Source: Tisiphia sp964030975
GTDB taxonomy: Bacteria; Pseudomonadota; Alphaproteobacteria; Rickettsiales; Rickettsiaceae
Direction of reading: 5' to 3'
Length of the DNA stretch: 64,000 bases
NCBI RefSeq assembly: GCF_964030975.1
Contig: NZ_CAXIQH010000001.1
Location: forward strand, 372,001-436,000
The notes under the pieces are model-generated. The model was given only the letters and a program-made list of their open reading frames with translations, searched no databases and was not told where the DNA came from. Both the position numbers and the translations under genes were made by a program. This document shows, one piece after another, positions 43,581 through 53,784 of the stretch; position 1 is the stretch's first letter, and each line of letters opens with the position of its first letter.

Positions 43581-43582
43581 TA

Positions 43583-43719
43583 TAGTGAAACCTATTGAAT
43601 TAGGTGATATAAACTTTGTGTCATACCTGCGAAAGCAGGTATCTAGATTCCCGCCGCAGCTAGGAATGACAACTTACAATCGTTATGTTCTTTATCACCT
43701 AATCCTATGAGCATAACTA
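43583..43719. repeat. TA-MITE joining IS21 and IS630 fragments
   Basis: tagtgaaacctattgaatta to gcataacta; TA at 43581-82 and 43720-21. The central hairpin is changed (ccgccgcagctaggaatgac). The two flanks come from two different transposons. Confidence 0.9.
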
Positions 43720-43721
43720 TA

Positions 43722-44163
43722 TCTATACCACTTTCATCAATATGTACTATTTGTTCTTTAGCATATTTACTGATCTCTTCTAAATATTCAGTTCGTTTCT
43801 CTGCACTCGCTTCCATATAGCTAAAGGTTTTTTTTTATAACTAAATCCTAACTCTTTTAATATCCTACCAGTTTGGGACCTAGCAATCCCAAACTCTTTA
43901 CCAATATCTTGTAACCTCATATTTGAATTATTTTCTACAAAATCTGCTAATTTTTGCTTATCAACTTTACTTTTAAAGCCTAATCTAGCTTTCGCCAATA
44001 TCGTTCCTTCCTTTCTCTTCCTTACATTCCAACGGCTAATTGTATTTTTATGTATATCAAATATCTTGGCAGCACTTCTTTGACTGTTACCTCTTGCTAC
44101 ATAATTTATTACTTTTTTTCTTAAATCTTCACTATATGGACTTGTTGACATTTTCCTCTTCAC
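43722..44163 (-). pseudogene. IS630-family transposase, N-terminal part, with a frame slip at an A9 run
   Basis: Minus frame from 44163: PYSEDLRKKVINYVARGNSQ, RSAAKIFDIHKNTISRW, MRLQDIGKEFGIARSQTGRI, a double helix-turn-helix. At about 43836 (nine A) the frame ends in WKRVQRNELNI; in the -1 frame it continues ASAEKRTEYLEEISKYAKEQ and IVHIDESGID (first catalytic Asp) to the MITE. IS630 elements often use a frameshift here, so the slip may be native. The rest of the gene is at 40208-40557. Confidence 0.82.
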
Positions 44164-44298
44164 TATATGGACTTTTGATATTTCCTCTTTTTTATATCAT
44201 ATAATTTCACCTAATTCGTATACTTGCAGCAAAACTGCATAACTCTATCTAATTTTTTTGTTAGTATAAAATTTATTTTATACATTTGGGTTCCTACT

Positions 44299-44724
44299 AT
44301 GCAAATACCATCAATTACTGTTGAGCAAGTAGCTCAGCAATTTAAAGCCTGGCGTCAAACTAAAACTAACAAGTTTGATCCCATACCAAACCATCTAAAG
44401 GAATTAGTTCGCCAGCTACTCCATCACTATTCTTGCAAAGATATAGCCAAACATCTCAATATTAATAAAACAATAATTAGTTCAATTCAACAAGCCCATC
44501 AACCTTCCCTCAAAACTTCTCCTACCTCAACTTCAAATAAAGTTCTACAACACGATATTAATTTTCTCCCATTTCAACTAGTAAATTCTATAGATACTGA
44601 TCCTGTGGCTACTCCCAAACAAAATTACTACACTTGCCACATTATTAAGCCAAATGGTACCAAGCTTATTATTCAAACACTAGAGCTAAAAACCATAATT
44701 CAAACATTTCTATGCTGCAACTAA
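44299..44724 (+). CDS. tnpA: IS66 TnpA, intact version
   Basis: 141 residues from ATG 44299 (the frame from 44224 begins in the IS end and is not native). Same as the copy at 10131-10520, but with the stretch AHQPSLKTSPTSTSNKVLQH where copy 1 has IS-end sequence. Helix-turn-helix SCKDIAKHLNINKTIISSIQ. Confidence 0.82.
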   Translation: MQIPSITVEQVAQQFKAWRQTKTNKFDPIPNHLKELVRQLLHHYSCKDIAKHLNINKTIISSIQQAHQPSLKTSPTSTSNKVLQHDINFLPFQLVNSIDTDPVATPKQNYYTCHIIKPNGTKLIIQTLELKTIIQTFLCCN

Positions 44725-45064
44725 CCCCTCAGTCAGTTATTTTTGTTGCCACATTGCCATCGACTTTCGTAAGGGTATCGATGGTTTAATAGCTGTTTGC
44801 AGACAAAAACTTTCTTCCAACCCTCTTAATGGTTCCTTGTTTTTATTCTATAATAAAAACAGAACTGCCATTAAAATTTTGTCCTTTGACGGTCAAGGCT
44901 TTTGGTTATGCTCTAAACGCCTATCCAAAGGTAAATTTACGGCAAAACTTTCCCCATCTGATAATTCATCTTATCAGATTTGTTATAGAACCTTACACAT
45001 TCTTATTCATAATGGCGATCCTAGTTCTGCCAAACTCTCCAATGATTGGCTTCCTGTCATTTAA
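44713..45064 (+). pseudogene. tnpB: IS66 TnpB with a 1-bp deletion
   Basis: ATG 44713 reads LQLTPQSVIFVATL, then goes out of frame. Copy 1 has gccactattgccatcg while this has gccacattgccatcg (about 44749). The remainder (FLFYNKNRTAIKILSFDGQG) continues in the shifted frame to 45064. So this copy lacks functional TnpB. Confidence 0.85.
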
Positions 45065-46706
45065 GCTGCCGTCTCGATTAATTCCGTATTATTTATATAT
45101 CTTGCATAGGCAAAAGGTGTATAATTCGTAGGATGCTTCTTTGCTTTGCTACTCTGCTCTTGCAGCCAATTTAAATATTTAAATGCATTGATCCCGTTCT
45201 CACTACAAGTCTTTACTATACTATACAGACCACTATGTATCTCAGCACTATTGATTGTTTTAAAGAATAATGAATTCTTCCTTTGTAAAATAATGGTACG
45301 TAGTGACCTCTCAGCCCAATTATTATCAAGACTGCTAACTGGAATTTTCAAAAATTGCGTCAAACCTTCTTTATTATTTAACCAATATTTCATAGCTTGC
45401 CCAAACCTACTATTAGGCTCAACTTTCTTGTCGTTAAATAATTCGTCTATTTTGTTATATATGTTTTCTATATATTTACTGCTATGTTCCTGATGGTACT
45501 TCAGCTTTTCCTCAAGGCTCATCTCTTTACATTGATGTTCATTATGGTAAATCCCACCAGTTTGTTTGAGAAAATATCCGCATTCTTCAGGATAGTATGG
45601 TTCATTATCTGTAAATTTCCTCTGTCCATGTGATAAACAGTTGATCATAATTATTATTGCTAGTAATTCTTTATCTGCTTCTGATAATACTGGGTTATTA
45701 TTGTTACTTGCATCAGTCATTAAATGAATAGAATCAGTCCTATTCTTACGATTCTTTAGTACGTTACCAATATTTTCCCCGCCATGCTTATTACCGGTAA
45801 AATATAAAACTATCACCTCATTATTGGCAGTCTTAGCACATATAGTAGTGGTATAACAGCTGCGTCCTTTCTTATTTTGAGTACGTAATTTTTTATTGGC
45901 TACAGTAATTTCTAAAATTCTAGCTCTAGTATCATCAAGATTCAGTGAGCTACATTCGGCAGCCATTTCCAATAATACCCTGTAAATTTCAGCTCCACCA
46001 CCTTCTTGCCAAACATCTAAATATTGTTGCCACAACGAGCTATATGATACAGGAACCCCGCTTAAACTTTGCAACCTAGATAAACGATAGAAGGGAGTAC
46101 CGTAGGTCTTTTGTAACACTATTGCACTTTTGCTACTATTTGTCCATTTGTTGATATTCTTATTGTTCATAACTGTATAATCGCAAGCATTACAGCGTAA
46201 CGTTTTCTTTACATATCTGTTGACTGTAATTGGAGCATTACCTGTAAATTGTAGCAATTTTCTAGCTTCACTATTATAGAGTTTACCATTATCACAGTGA
46301 GGACAGCTATCACCACTACAAAAATTCTCAGGAGCTAAATAGCTGGTATTTGCATCCTGATAATCATCAAATCCATATTTACCTTGCCAATTACTGCGAT
46401 CTCTCTTCTTGGACTCATCGTACTCTTCTTCATTACCACCATTCTTATTATCAGATTCACTCGGTGGTTCTTTTAATGAATCTGAACTATCTTTTTTTTG
46501 TTATCTGCCTTAAAACCAATCATCATCTCCTTAAGCTTATTTATACTGATGTTTGATGATGCTAGCTTGTCTATTAGTTCGTTACAAAATTTCACAAGTT
46601 CTATCACCGCTTGCTGATCATCTCCTGTTAATGAACTTGCCTTAATATGTTGTATTAGTTCTTCTCGTTCCTCAGCACTTAAGGTCGCTACTTTTGGCTT
46701 TTTCAT
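45061..46706 (-). CDS. tnpC: IS66 TnpC transposase, copy 2, two frames with the same A8 slip
   Basis: N-terminal ORF 46706-46473 and main ORF to 45061, meeting at an eight-A run (minus strand, about 46492-46499) exactly as in copy 1. Main-part differences from copy 1 are few (S/Y in PVSYS, E/D in KFTDNEP, E/G in CSENGIN). DDE residues LNLDDT, MTDAS and NWAERS are conserved. Convergent with tnpAB. Confidence 0.8.
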
Positions 46707-46878
46707 TTTGATTCATTCATTACGTTTAATAATTGAAATGTTATAGTATAACTGATAGTTTTTCAACCAGTTTTTTTACTAATCGGTGATATTTGCATAG
46801 TAGGAACCCAAATTTATAAAATAAATTCATACTACCAAAAAAATTTAATAGAGTTATGCAGTTTTGCTGCAAGTATAC

Positions 46879-46900
46879 CCTAATTCTATAGGTTTCACTA
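46879..46900. mobile_element. IS630 right terminus, separated by IS66
   Basis: cctaattctataggtttcac-ta, followed by TA. It pairs with the IS630 left end at 40208 (tagtaaaacctatagaatta). Its first 8 bp are the IS66 target duplication. Confidence 0.8.
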
Positions 46901-46923
46901 TATTCAGATGGTAAAGTGGACGA

Positions 46924-47562
46924 ATGGACTTATATTTAGGTACATGGGATCCAAAGAATCCAACCAAAAAGATTTATGTAAGAGAAGATGAGGTTTTAAA
47001 GCAGGTAGAAGAGGTTTTTAAAAGAATAGGTATCAGGGAGCCAGAAGTGCTAAAAGAGACTCTAGCGTATCTAAAAAGCACAAATGAGCTAAAAAAAGAC
47101 GAGCATGGGCAAGCAACAGCTGCTTTAAAGAAAGAACATACAGAAAATGAAAATAAACTAAATTCATTAATTGATTTAAGATTAGGCAGCGAACTAAGCA
47201 AAGAAGAATTCCAAGCAAAGAAACAACAATTAAAAGATCGTCAATATGAAATTACTCGTTTACTTAAAGTTTATGAGGAAGCAGACGATAAATTTACTGA
47301 TACCGCTACAATGCTAATAACTCTAGCTTCTGAAGCCTATGAAACCTTCAAAGGTTCTGAAACCCTCGAAAAACGCAAAATGATAAATTTCGTATTTCAG
47401 AACCTCAAACTGAATGGCAAGAAACTTGAGACCTCTCTACGTTTCCCGTTCGATATTTTTGAAAAAACGACGACTTGTACAAAAATGGCGGGGCGTAGTG
47501 GACAATTTCAGAACCACAATAGACATAAAATTATTAATTATTCAAACACTCACATTACGTGA
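46924..47562 (+). pseudogene. Serine recombinase, C-terminal fragment
   Basis: 212 codons: YVREDEVLKQVEEVFKRIGI, long coiled coil (EHTENENKLNSLIDLRLGSE, LSKEEFQAKKQQLKDRQYEI), then RKMINFVFQNLKLNGKKL and FPFDIFEK. No catalytic N-terminal domain. It begins just past an IS630 end. Distantly related to the fragment at 39339-39994 (opposite strand). The last about 30 codons (KMAGRSGQFQ...) are DNA shared with that fragment but in another frame. Confidence 0.8.
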
Positions 47563-47748
47563 ATATTAGGGATTTTCTAATAATTCTTCCTATCATTATT
47601 AATCAGATGACTACCACTAAAATAATAGATTAACCACACGCATGATGTAAGAAATTTATTTTATGTAAATCTACTCGCTAGGCTAGCTTGTTTGTGTTAT
47701 TATTCCCTAATAAAGTTTATAATAATTTTCTAATATAATGAAATTAAT

Positions 47749-49599
47749 ATGATAGTAGAACTTTCTGATAATATATCAACTAAAGAAAATAATATTATTA
47801 AAAGTAACAATAAGCTACCAAGAATGAGGGTAGGTACTGATGATTTTGAGACGTTATTGTTAAATAGTGATATATTTGTTGATAAAAGTTTAATGATTAA
47901 AGAATTATTAGAAGATAGTGGAGAAGTAATCCTTATTACTAGACCAAGGCGTTGGGGTAAGAGTTTGAATATGGATATGCTCCGGAAATTTTTTGAAATA
48001 GAAGTAGATCAAAATGGTGTTCTTTTACCTACGGAAGATAGAGTCAATCGCATTCTCTTTACCGGTGGGGAAATCGATTTAGGTATTAAAGGTATAAAGA
48101 CATTAGGTTCTTTAAATATTAATAGTGAAGAATATGCCATGGTTCAGCAAGGTAATTACCCTGTGATTTTGCTCAATCTTAAAGATGTAAAAGGTGGTAG
48201 TTATAAGGAAATTGCAGCAGGTGTCAAAGATCAAATTATAGCATTATTTGCAAGTCATGGCTATTTAATTCAGCATGTTACAGAAGATACAGGGTTATTA
48301 AATAATGCACAGAAAGACAAGCTAAGGCGATATTTTGATGGGAAACTTAAGGGAAATGATTTGAAAACTAGCTTACGCTTTTTAAGTGAATTACTCTTTA
48401 AACATTTTGGTCAAAAAGTTTACATATTAATTGATGAGTATGATACACCTATTAATAGTGCTTATATTGAATTTGGTGGTAAATTAAAAGAATTTGATGA
48501 TGTACTAAAGATATTTCGTGGGATATTTGGCAGCAGCCTAAAGAGTAATCCTTACTTAGAAAAAGGCGTAATAACTGGCATATTACGGGTTGCTAAAGCT
48601 AATTTATTTTCGGATTTGAATAATGTTAGTGAATATACCTTACTAGATAAAAAGTTTGCTAAGTTTTATGGTTTTACCCAAGCAGAAGTTGATGAGTTAT
48701 TGACCAAAGTACCACTCGATACTGATCCCGATCAAATTAAAGGATGGTATAATGGTTATAATTTCGGTGGTGAGATAATTTACAATCCCTGGTCAATTAT
48801 GCAGTGTTTATCTAATGAAGGTAAGCTTGATCATTATTGGCTTGATAGCGGTGGTACTTCGCTTATTGATAAAACATTGTTATCAGATGAGATGCAAGAA
48901 GATTTACAAAACTTAGCTGCTGGAAAGAGTATTATCTCACCTATTACCAAACAAATAAGTTTTGCTGATATCAATAAACCAATAGGACTATTTAGCTTGT
49001 TATTATTTAGTGGTTATTTAAACCCTACTGCCAAAAAACCAGAAGAAAATATCTATGAATTGTCTGTACCTAACAAAGAAGTAAGATATATATATAATGC
49101 CAGAATGCTGCAATGGGTAACTGATCAATTAAAAATCGATAGTTCCAGATACTACTCTTTTGTGAGTTTATTACCTGCTTGCAAGATAGAGGAATTTAAA
49201 GAAAGGTTGCAAGAGCTATTATTAAACGCTACCAGTTTTTACCAAACAGGTGAGAAAAAAGCCGAAATATTTTACAGCGGTTTTATGCTTGGTCTAATTA
49301 ATATACTAACACCAGATTATATTATAGAAAGTGAAAGAGAGACAGGCAATGGTAGAGCTGATATTATGTTACTACCTAAAGTCAGAAAGCAGAACAATGC
49401 TATTATTATTGAATATAAAATATGCAAATCTCCTGATATTCTAGAATCTGTTGCAAAAGCGGGACTAGATCAAATTGTGAAAAAACGATATGAGGCTAAA
49501 ATAAAAGAATACTCACATGTTCAGAAAATCATTAAAATTGCTATGGCTTTTTACGGCAAGGAAGTAGCACTAGATTACCAAATTGATAATATCTATTAG
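47749..49599 (+). CDS. AAA-ATPase-like / PD-(D/E)XK nuclease protein, copy 2
   Basis: 616 residues, same length as 37233-39083 and similar throughout. Walker A TRPRRWGKS (64-72), Walker B VYILIDEYDTPI, nuclease RADIMLLPK and IIIEYKICK are all kept. Differences are spread through the protein, so the pair is old and both look maintained. ATG 47749 has no strong ribosome site; the upstream 180 bp matches the opposite arm. Confidence 0.88.
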   Translation: MIVELSDNISTKENNIIKSNNKLPRMRVGTDDFETLLLNSDIFVDKSLMIKELLEDSGEVILITRPRRWGKSLNMDMLRKFFEIEVDQNGVLLPTEDRVNRILFTGGEIDLGIKGIKTLGSLNINSEEYAMVQQGNYPVILLNLKDVKGGSYKEIAAGVKDQIIALFASHGYLIQHVTEDTGLLNNAQKDKLRRYFDGKLKGNDLKTSLRFLSELLFKHFGQKVYILIDEYDTPINSAYIEFGGKLKEFDDVLKIFRGIFGSSLKSNPYLEKGVITGILRVAKANLFSDLNNVSEYTLLDKKFAKFYGFTQAEVDELLTKVPLDTDPDQIKGWYNGYNFGGEIIYNPWSIMQCLSNEGKLDHYWLDSGGTSLIDKTLLSDEMQEDLQNLAAGKSIISPITKQISFADINKPIGLFSLLLFSGYLNPTAKKPEENIYELSVPNKEVRYIYNARMLQWVTDQLKIDSSRYYSFVSLLPACKIEEFKERLQELLLNATSFYQTGEKKAEIFYSGFMLGLINILTPDYIIESERETGNGRADIMLLPKVRKQNNAIIIEYKICKSPDILESVAKAGLDQIVKKRYEAKIKEYSHVQKIIKIAMAFYGKEVALDYQIDNIY

Positions 49600-49809
49600 T
49601 TCTACTTGTCTTATCGTCGTTTCGTTAGAAGAAGTCTAGATGTTGATAGATTGGTAACTTAGTTGTACTAAAGATTTAATCTGATAAACTGAAAATTACT
49701 TAATCTGGTTGTTGGGTAAATTTTGACTATCAGATAATGATAAGATTACTATTTATGAATATAGGAAATAAATTAAAATCAAAAAGCAGCAATTGGCTAG
49801 GGCGTGTCA

Positions 49810-50036
49810 TCAATTCAACAAAATTACAGAAGCAGCAAGATGAATCGCCCCCAAAAAGTTTTGAGCCGTTTTATCATAGCGTGTTGCAATCGCCCTATAT
49901 TGTTTAAGCTTAGCAAAAAAATTTTCAATTAAGTGCCGTGCCTTATAAAGCTCTGTATCCAATTCTATTGGAATTTTGCGGTTCTTCCTTGATGGAATTA
50001 CAGCCACACAACCTTTTTCTTTTAGCCTGATCCTTA
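49810..50036 (-). pseudogene. IS5/IS427-group transposase, C-terminal fragment
   Basis: KGCVAVIPSRKNRKIPIELD, LYKARHLIENFFAKLKQYRA, IATRYDKTAQNFLGAIHLAA: the IS427-group C-terminus with catalytic Glu in HLIENFF. Terminus ggcgtgtcatcaa at 49801. Cut upstream by ISAs1 at 50037. Confidence 0.85.
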
Positions 50037-50259
50037 CACGGCGGCCTCATGAACAATTAGTTAATTTCTATTAAAGCATTAGTAAAACGTTTTAAGTTCT
50101 TTGGTGACCAACCCATAGTAAGCATCATTTTGGGTCTAGTCTCCCTTTTAGTCTTTATTTTATTTAAAATATTTAATACAAATCTTCTGATAATTGCCAT
50201 ATTCGCAGGAGCATTGCCTTGTCTTATGCTACTTGCATCCTCGTTAAATACCACGTCTA

Positions 50260-50395
50260 TAGTTATGCTCATAGGATTAGGTGATAAAGAACATAACGAT
50301 TGTAAGTTGTCATTCCCGCGAAGGCGGGAATCTAGATACCTGCTTTCGCAGGTATGACACAAAGTTTGTATCACCTAATTCAATAGGTTTCACTA
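50260..50395. repeat. 136-bp TA-MITE in ISAs1 (3' part)
   Basis: tagttatgctcataggatta to ataggtttcacta; TA at 50258-59 and 50396-97. Confidence 0.93.
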
Positions 50396-51266
50396 TAGTA
50401 TCCAATGCATAGATTCAACTCCCCAATGGGACCTTATATTCTTTAACATTACTTCAGCAGAATTGTTGGAACTACTGATATAATAATTTACTGATTCTGA
50501 CACTTTATTTTTTTCAACTACTTTTCTTTTGATCTCAATAACAGAACTCAAACTAGCCCATTGATCATCATTAGTTATTTTCTTAATATCACGAATTATG
50601 CGACATTTTCTTTCCTCAATTCTGCCATGTCCCTTTTCATATGTTCCTGCAATATCCGTTCCTAAAAACTCAAAAACCTCTGTCTGAAAAGCTTTTTCAA
50701 CCTCGTTGTACAATCCAGGGTGATTCATCTTTAAACCCAAAATATATTCACCCTCTTTCTCTACAATTTGCTTAGCTATATTTTTTTGACACCCCATTGC
50801 ATCAATACTAACTATTGCTCCTTTGATATCCAAACACTCTATTGCTTCTGGAATAGATGTAATCTCATTCTTTTTACTATCAATAACTTTGCCGAATAAA
50901 GTTATACCTGATTCAGCTGCATATACATTTAAAAAATGTAATGCTCTGATACCCTCATGTTTTGTTCCTCTCAGCGTTTTACCATCTATTGCATAATGTT
51001 TTTCACTTAAATTGTTAGTAAAATATTTTACTAACACCTTATTTAATTGACTAGAATCAAGACTAGTAAAAAAACGTCTAATTGTACAATCACTAGGCGT
51101 ACCATTTTCAAACGGAAAATATTCTCTCAAAGTATCAATATGTGCCTTGCCAAATTCTTCAATCTCCTCCCAACTCTCCGCCCGTGCGGCAACCGCTACT
51201 ATTGCTAAAAACACTAACTCTATTAAGGGATATGCTATCTTACTTTCTTGTCTATGATCTTCAATA

Positions 51267-51402
51267 TAGTGAAACCTATTGAATTAGGTGATACAAACTT
51301 TGTGTTAACCTTGCGAAAGCAGGCATCTAGATTCCCGCCTTCGCGGGAATGACAACTTACAATCGTTATGTTCTTTATCACCTAATCCTATGGGCATAAC
51401 TA
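51267..51402. repeat. 136-bp TA-MITE in ISAs1 (5' part)
   Basis: tagtgaaacctattgaatta to gcataacta; TA at 51265-66 and 51403-04. Confidence 0.93.
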
Positions 51403-51649
51403 TATCGCAAAAATGTTCTGCAAAGTTCTTGACGAATTCTCTCTCTTAACATCACTATCTCCAAATAATAATTATTTTATTAAGAGATTCTTACGATATT
51501 ACTCCACTATTTGCAAAAACTTTATTATTAACATTTCTTTACCTTTTGTTCATGAGACCGCCGTGCAACTTAAATGCATATAATCTTCCCCTGAATGTCA
51601 AAAAATTGTAAGTTTTTGACCACCAAAGACAAGATTTTTAGAAGTAAGT

Positions 51650-51866
51650 GAATCTAGATTGGTGATCGGGGGGTAGAAAAACCGCCTTAGGACAGCTACG
51701 ATAGCCTTTAGGCTTAAATGTAAACATTTAAGCCCTGGACATAACTATCGTCTCCCCGACCATAAAAGACCGAGAAGCACCATTTTTACGGTATAATGCA
51801 TACCGCTGTCAGATAAAGGTTGCTAAACCCCAGAATTACTTTGCAGTAATTCCACCTTAGATTTTA
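51650..51866. other. Structured intergenic region, possible non-coding RNA
   Basis: Nested pairings on the plus strand: ggacagc (about 51692) with gctgtc (about 51806); inside, acgatag with ctatcgt, gcctttaggc, cttaaatgtaaacatttaag and acggtataatgcatacc; then aattactttgcagtaatt as an outer hairpin. Higher G+C than its surroundings. No ORF. It is not tmRNA, SRP RNA or RNase P by motif. Could be a regulatory RNA or an element end. Confidence 0.4.
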
Positions 51867-51998
51867 AATATCTATTTGTCTAAAGTCAATATAATGTTTT
51901 TATGATTCAACTATTTATTAAATTGACCATTTTTATAATTTTGTCTAAACTGTATATATTGTAGATTTATATTAATCTTAATATTATAGGTATATATT

Positions 51999-52241
51999 AT
52001 GACAGCACTAAAAAGTTATATAGATAGTAATGGCAGACTTGCTATTCCAGCTAAAATTAGAAAGAAACTGCAACTTAAAGCAGGTGATGAAGTTTCAATT
52101 AAATATGAAGACTCAGAATTAATAGTTTCAACTTTTCATGCTAATATAGAAAGAGCCAGAAATATTTTGAGTAAATATAAGAATATTGATTTGCAAAAAG
52201 AGTTAGAAATTATGAGAAGTGAAGATGTCAACAAGTTCTAA
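51999..52241 (+). CDS. vapB: AbrB/MazE-type antitoxin (VapB)
   Basis: 80 residues. SYIDSNGRLAIPAKIRKKLQ and LKAGDEVSIKYEDSELIVST form the SpoVT/AbrB swapped-hairpin DNA-binding fold. The C-terminal half is helical and would bind the toxin. Overlaps the PIN gene by 23 bp. Confidence 0.88.
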   Translation: MTALKSYIDSNGRLAIPAKIRKKLQLKAGDEVSIKYEDSELIVSTFHANIERARNILSKYKNIDLQKELEIMRSEDVNKF

Positions 52242-52644
52242 ATCTTTGACCAAAACAAAAAAATATTTGCTGGACACATCAGCAGTTATTGCCTTATTAA
52301 AAAAAGAATCAGGTTATAAAATATTAGAGGATGTTATCGCAAGTAGTAGCATTTCATCAGTTAATTTAAGTGAATTAGTTTCTGTCCTGATTAGGTCTAA
52401 TATAGCAGAAAATGAAATTGATGTAATCATAACAGATATAGTGCCAGAAATCATACCCTTTTGTGGAAATATATGTATCAATACCGGTAAGTTAAGTCGC
52501 TTAACAAAAGATTATGGTCTATCTTTAGGTGACAGAGCCTGTATAGCAACTGGTTGCTATTATAACATGGAAATTTATACTACTGATAAAATTTGGCTAA
52601 AAGTAGCTGATAATATTACCGCAAAAATCGTTTTAGTACGTTAA
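52219..52644 (+). CDS. vapC: VapC-type PIN-domain toxin
   Basis: 141 residues. D in KYLLDTSAVIALLKKE, E in SSVNLSELVSVLI, D in LSLGDRACIATGCYY and D in IYTTDKIWLKVA make the PIN site. The start could be ATG 52219 or the next ATG two codons later. The stop overlaps the convergent HTH gene by 4 bp. Confidence 0.9.
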   Translation: MKMSTSSKSLTKTKKYLLDTSAVIALLKKESGYKILEDVIASSSISSVNLSELVSVLIRSNIAENEIDVIITDIVPEIIPFCGNICINTGKLSRLTKDYGLSLGDRACIATGCYYNMEIYTTDKIWLKVADNITAKIVLVR

Positions 52645-53192
52645 ATTTTCATATCAGTATCACGATTGGAATTTTGTTGAGAATGTTCACTATTATCAGA
52701 AGAAGCAACGGGTTTAATTCTACCAATCATTTCATCTACTGATACTTGGAAATAATCTGCTAGGGCTATCGTTACGGCACTACCTAAAGTTTGTTGTAAA
52801 GAATCTTCCTTTATAAAATCATGGATAATATGTTCATTAAATCCAAGTTCTCTAGATAATTTATAGGAATTTAAATTTAGTTTTTTTACTTTTTCAGTAA
52901 GAAAATTTTTTAAATTAATACCAATACTTTCTGAATCAATTATTTGAAATTTATAATTTTCTGTGTTTAGAGAAATATATATATTCCTACCAACAACTTC
53001 ATCAATAGAACATTCAAAGTACTCTGCTATAATAATAATACTTCTGAGGGTAGGGCTATAATGTTCAGATTTGGTAATATTACCTAATGTTGAAGAAGGA
53101 ATGCCACTACCTTGTACAAAGTCTTTTCTTTTTAATTTTCTATCTTTAAGTTTTAATTTTAAAAATTTTTTAATGTTTCCAGAAACATTCAT
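52641..53192 (-). CDS. Tandem helix-turn-helix (Xre-like) regulator
   Basis: 183 residues with two similar domains: DFVQGSGIPSSTLGNITKSE / IIIIAEYFECSIDEVVGR at 25-70, and SYKLSRELGFNEHIIHDFIK / VTIALADYFQVSVDEMIGR at 109-158. Each is a Cro/C1-type fold with the 'a.yf..s.de..gr' end. A Ser/Asn-rich tail follows. Likely a phage- or element-derived repressor. Convergent with vapC. Confidence 0.78.
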   Translation of the reverse strand: MNVSGNIKKFLKLKLKDRKLKRKDFVQGSGIPSSTLGNITKSEHYSPTLRSIIIIAEYFECSIDEVVGRNIYISLNTENYKFQIIDSESIGINLKNFLTEKVKKLNLNSYKLSRELGFNEHIIHDFIKEDSLQQTLGSAVTIALADYFQVSVDEMIGRIKPVASSDNSEHSQQNSNRDTDMKI

Positions 53193-53723
53193 AATATAAT
53201 TCTGATGAAACGTTGTAATATTTCTCTTGACACCCCAAAATAATTATATTAAACTCCTAAAATAGGATGAGACCAAAAAAGGAGAGGTCAGTAACTACTG
53301 ACTAATTTTTTAGAACCAAAATACATATTTTGGTTTAGCTACCCGATTAGTATTTAGCCTTGGCGTCATTGCGAGACCACATAGTGGTCGTGGCAATCTA
53401 GAAAGTAATTAAAATGGATTGCTTCGTCGTGCTTACGCACTCCTCGCAATGACGAATCGGATTAGCTATAAGTCTCAAACTATGTAATATTTAAACTCAA
53501 GCCTAGTTTATCAACAAAGCTAAGACTTAAATATTATACTAAACTAGTAAGTACTTAGAAATTTTCCGAACTCAAAAGTACTTACTAGCGAAATTAATCC
53601 AATAGCATCGCTATTAAATTACAACCGTTATTGAGGTGTTAACTATGATCATACACAAATCTCTTCCATTAGTCAAACTCTATTATTTTTTTATGTCGAT
53701 AACAAGGTATATGACCGTAATTG
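53193..53723. other. Intergenic region with a REP-like repeat
   Basis: 53364-53456 is a REP-like repeat (gtcattgcgagaccacatag ... ctcctcgcaatgacg). 53530-53590 has an inverted pair actagtaagtacttagaa / ctcaaaagtacttactag. No gene seen. Confidence 0.6.
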
Positions 53724-53784
53724 GTAACAAGGTAATTGTCCGGAAATAGAGTATAAGAATCTCTCAAATTAAAAGAGAGAGGTT

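Larger units (their letters stand above)
44218..46878. mobile_element. IS66-like element, copy 2 (2661 bp)
   Basis: Same termini as copy 1 (gtatacttgcagcaaaactg). Flanked by the 8-bp duplication cctaattc on both sides, the size expected for IS66. The target is the end of the IS630 element, whose terminus resumes at 46879. Confidence 0.95.
50057..51452 (-). pseudogene. ISAs1-family transposase, split by two TA-MITEs
   Basis: N-terminus from ATG 51452 (LRERIRQELCRTFLR) to a MITE at 51402-51267. Middle part with PLIELVFLAIVAVAARAESW, TLREYFPFENGTPSDCTIRR, AIDGKTLRGTKH, SIDAMGCQKNIAKQIVEKEG, up to SHWGVESMHWIL. Then a second MITE (50395-50260) and the C-terminus DVVFNEDASSIRQGNAPANM. This is the DDE_Tnp_1 ISAs1 layout. 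Removing MITEs with one TA each joins HWILDVVFNED in frame, so the gene was intact before. Confidence 0.88.
50037..51565. mobile_element. ISAs1-like element with two TA-MITEs inside
   Basis: Inverted ends cacggcggcctcatgaacaa (50037) and ttgttcatgagaccgccgtg (to 51565). No clear flanking duplication. Contains one transposase gene split twice. A 5' remnant of another copy, with the same MITE at the same base, is at 58539-58701. Confidence 0.9.

Noticed and set aside
51650..51866. tmRNA or RNase P RNA
   Set aside because: No tRNA-like T arm with ttcgaatc, no tag-peptide reading frame, and no RNase P core motifs.
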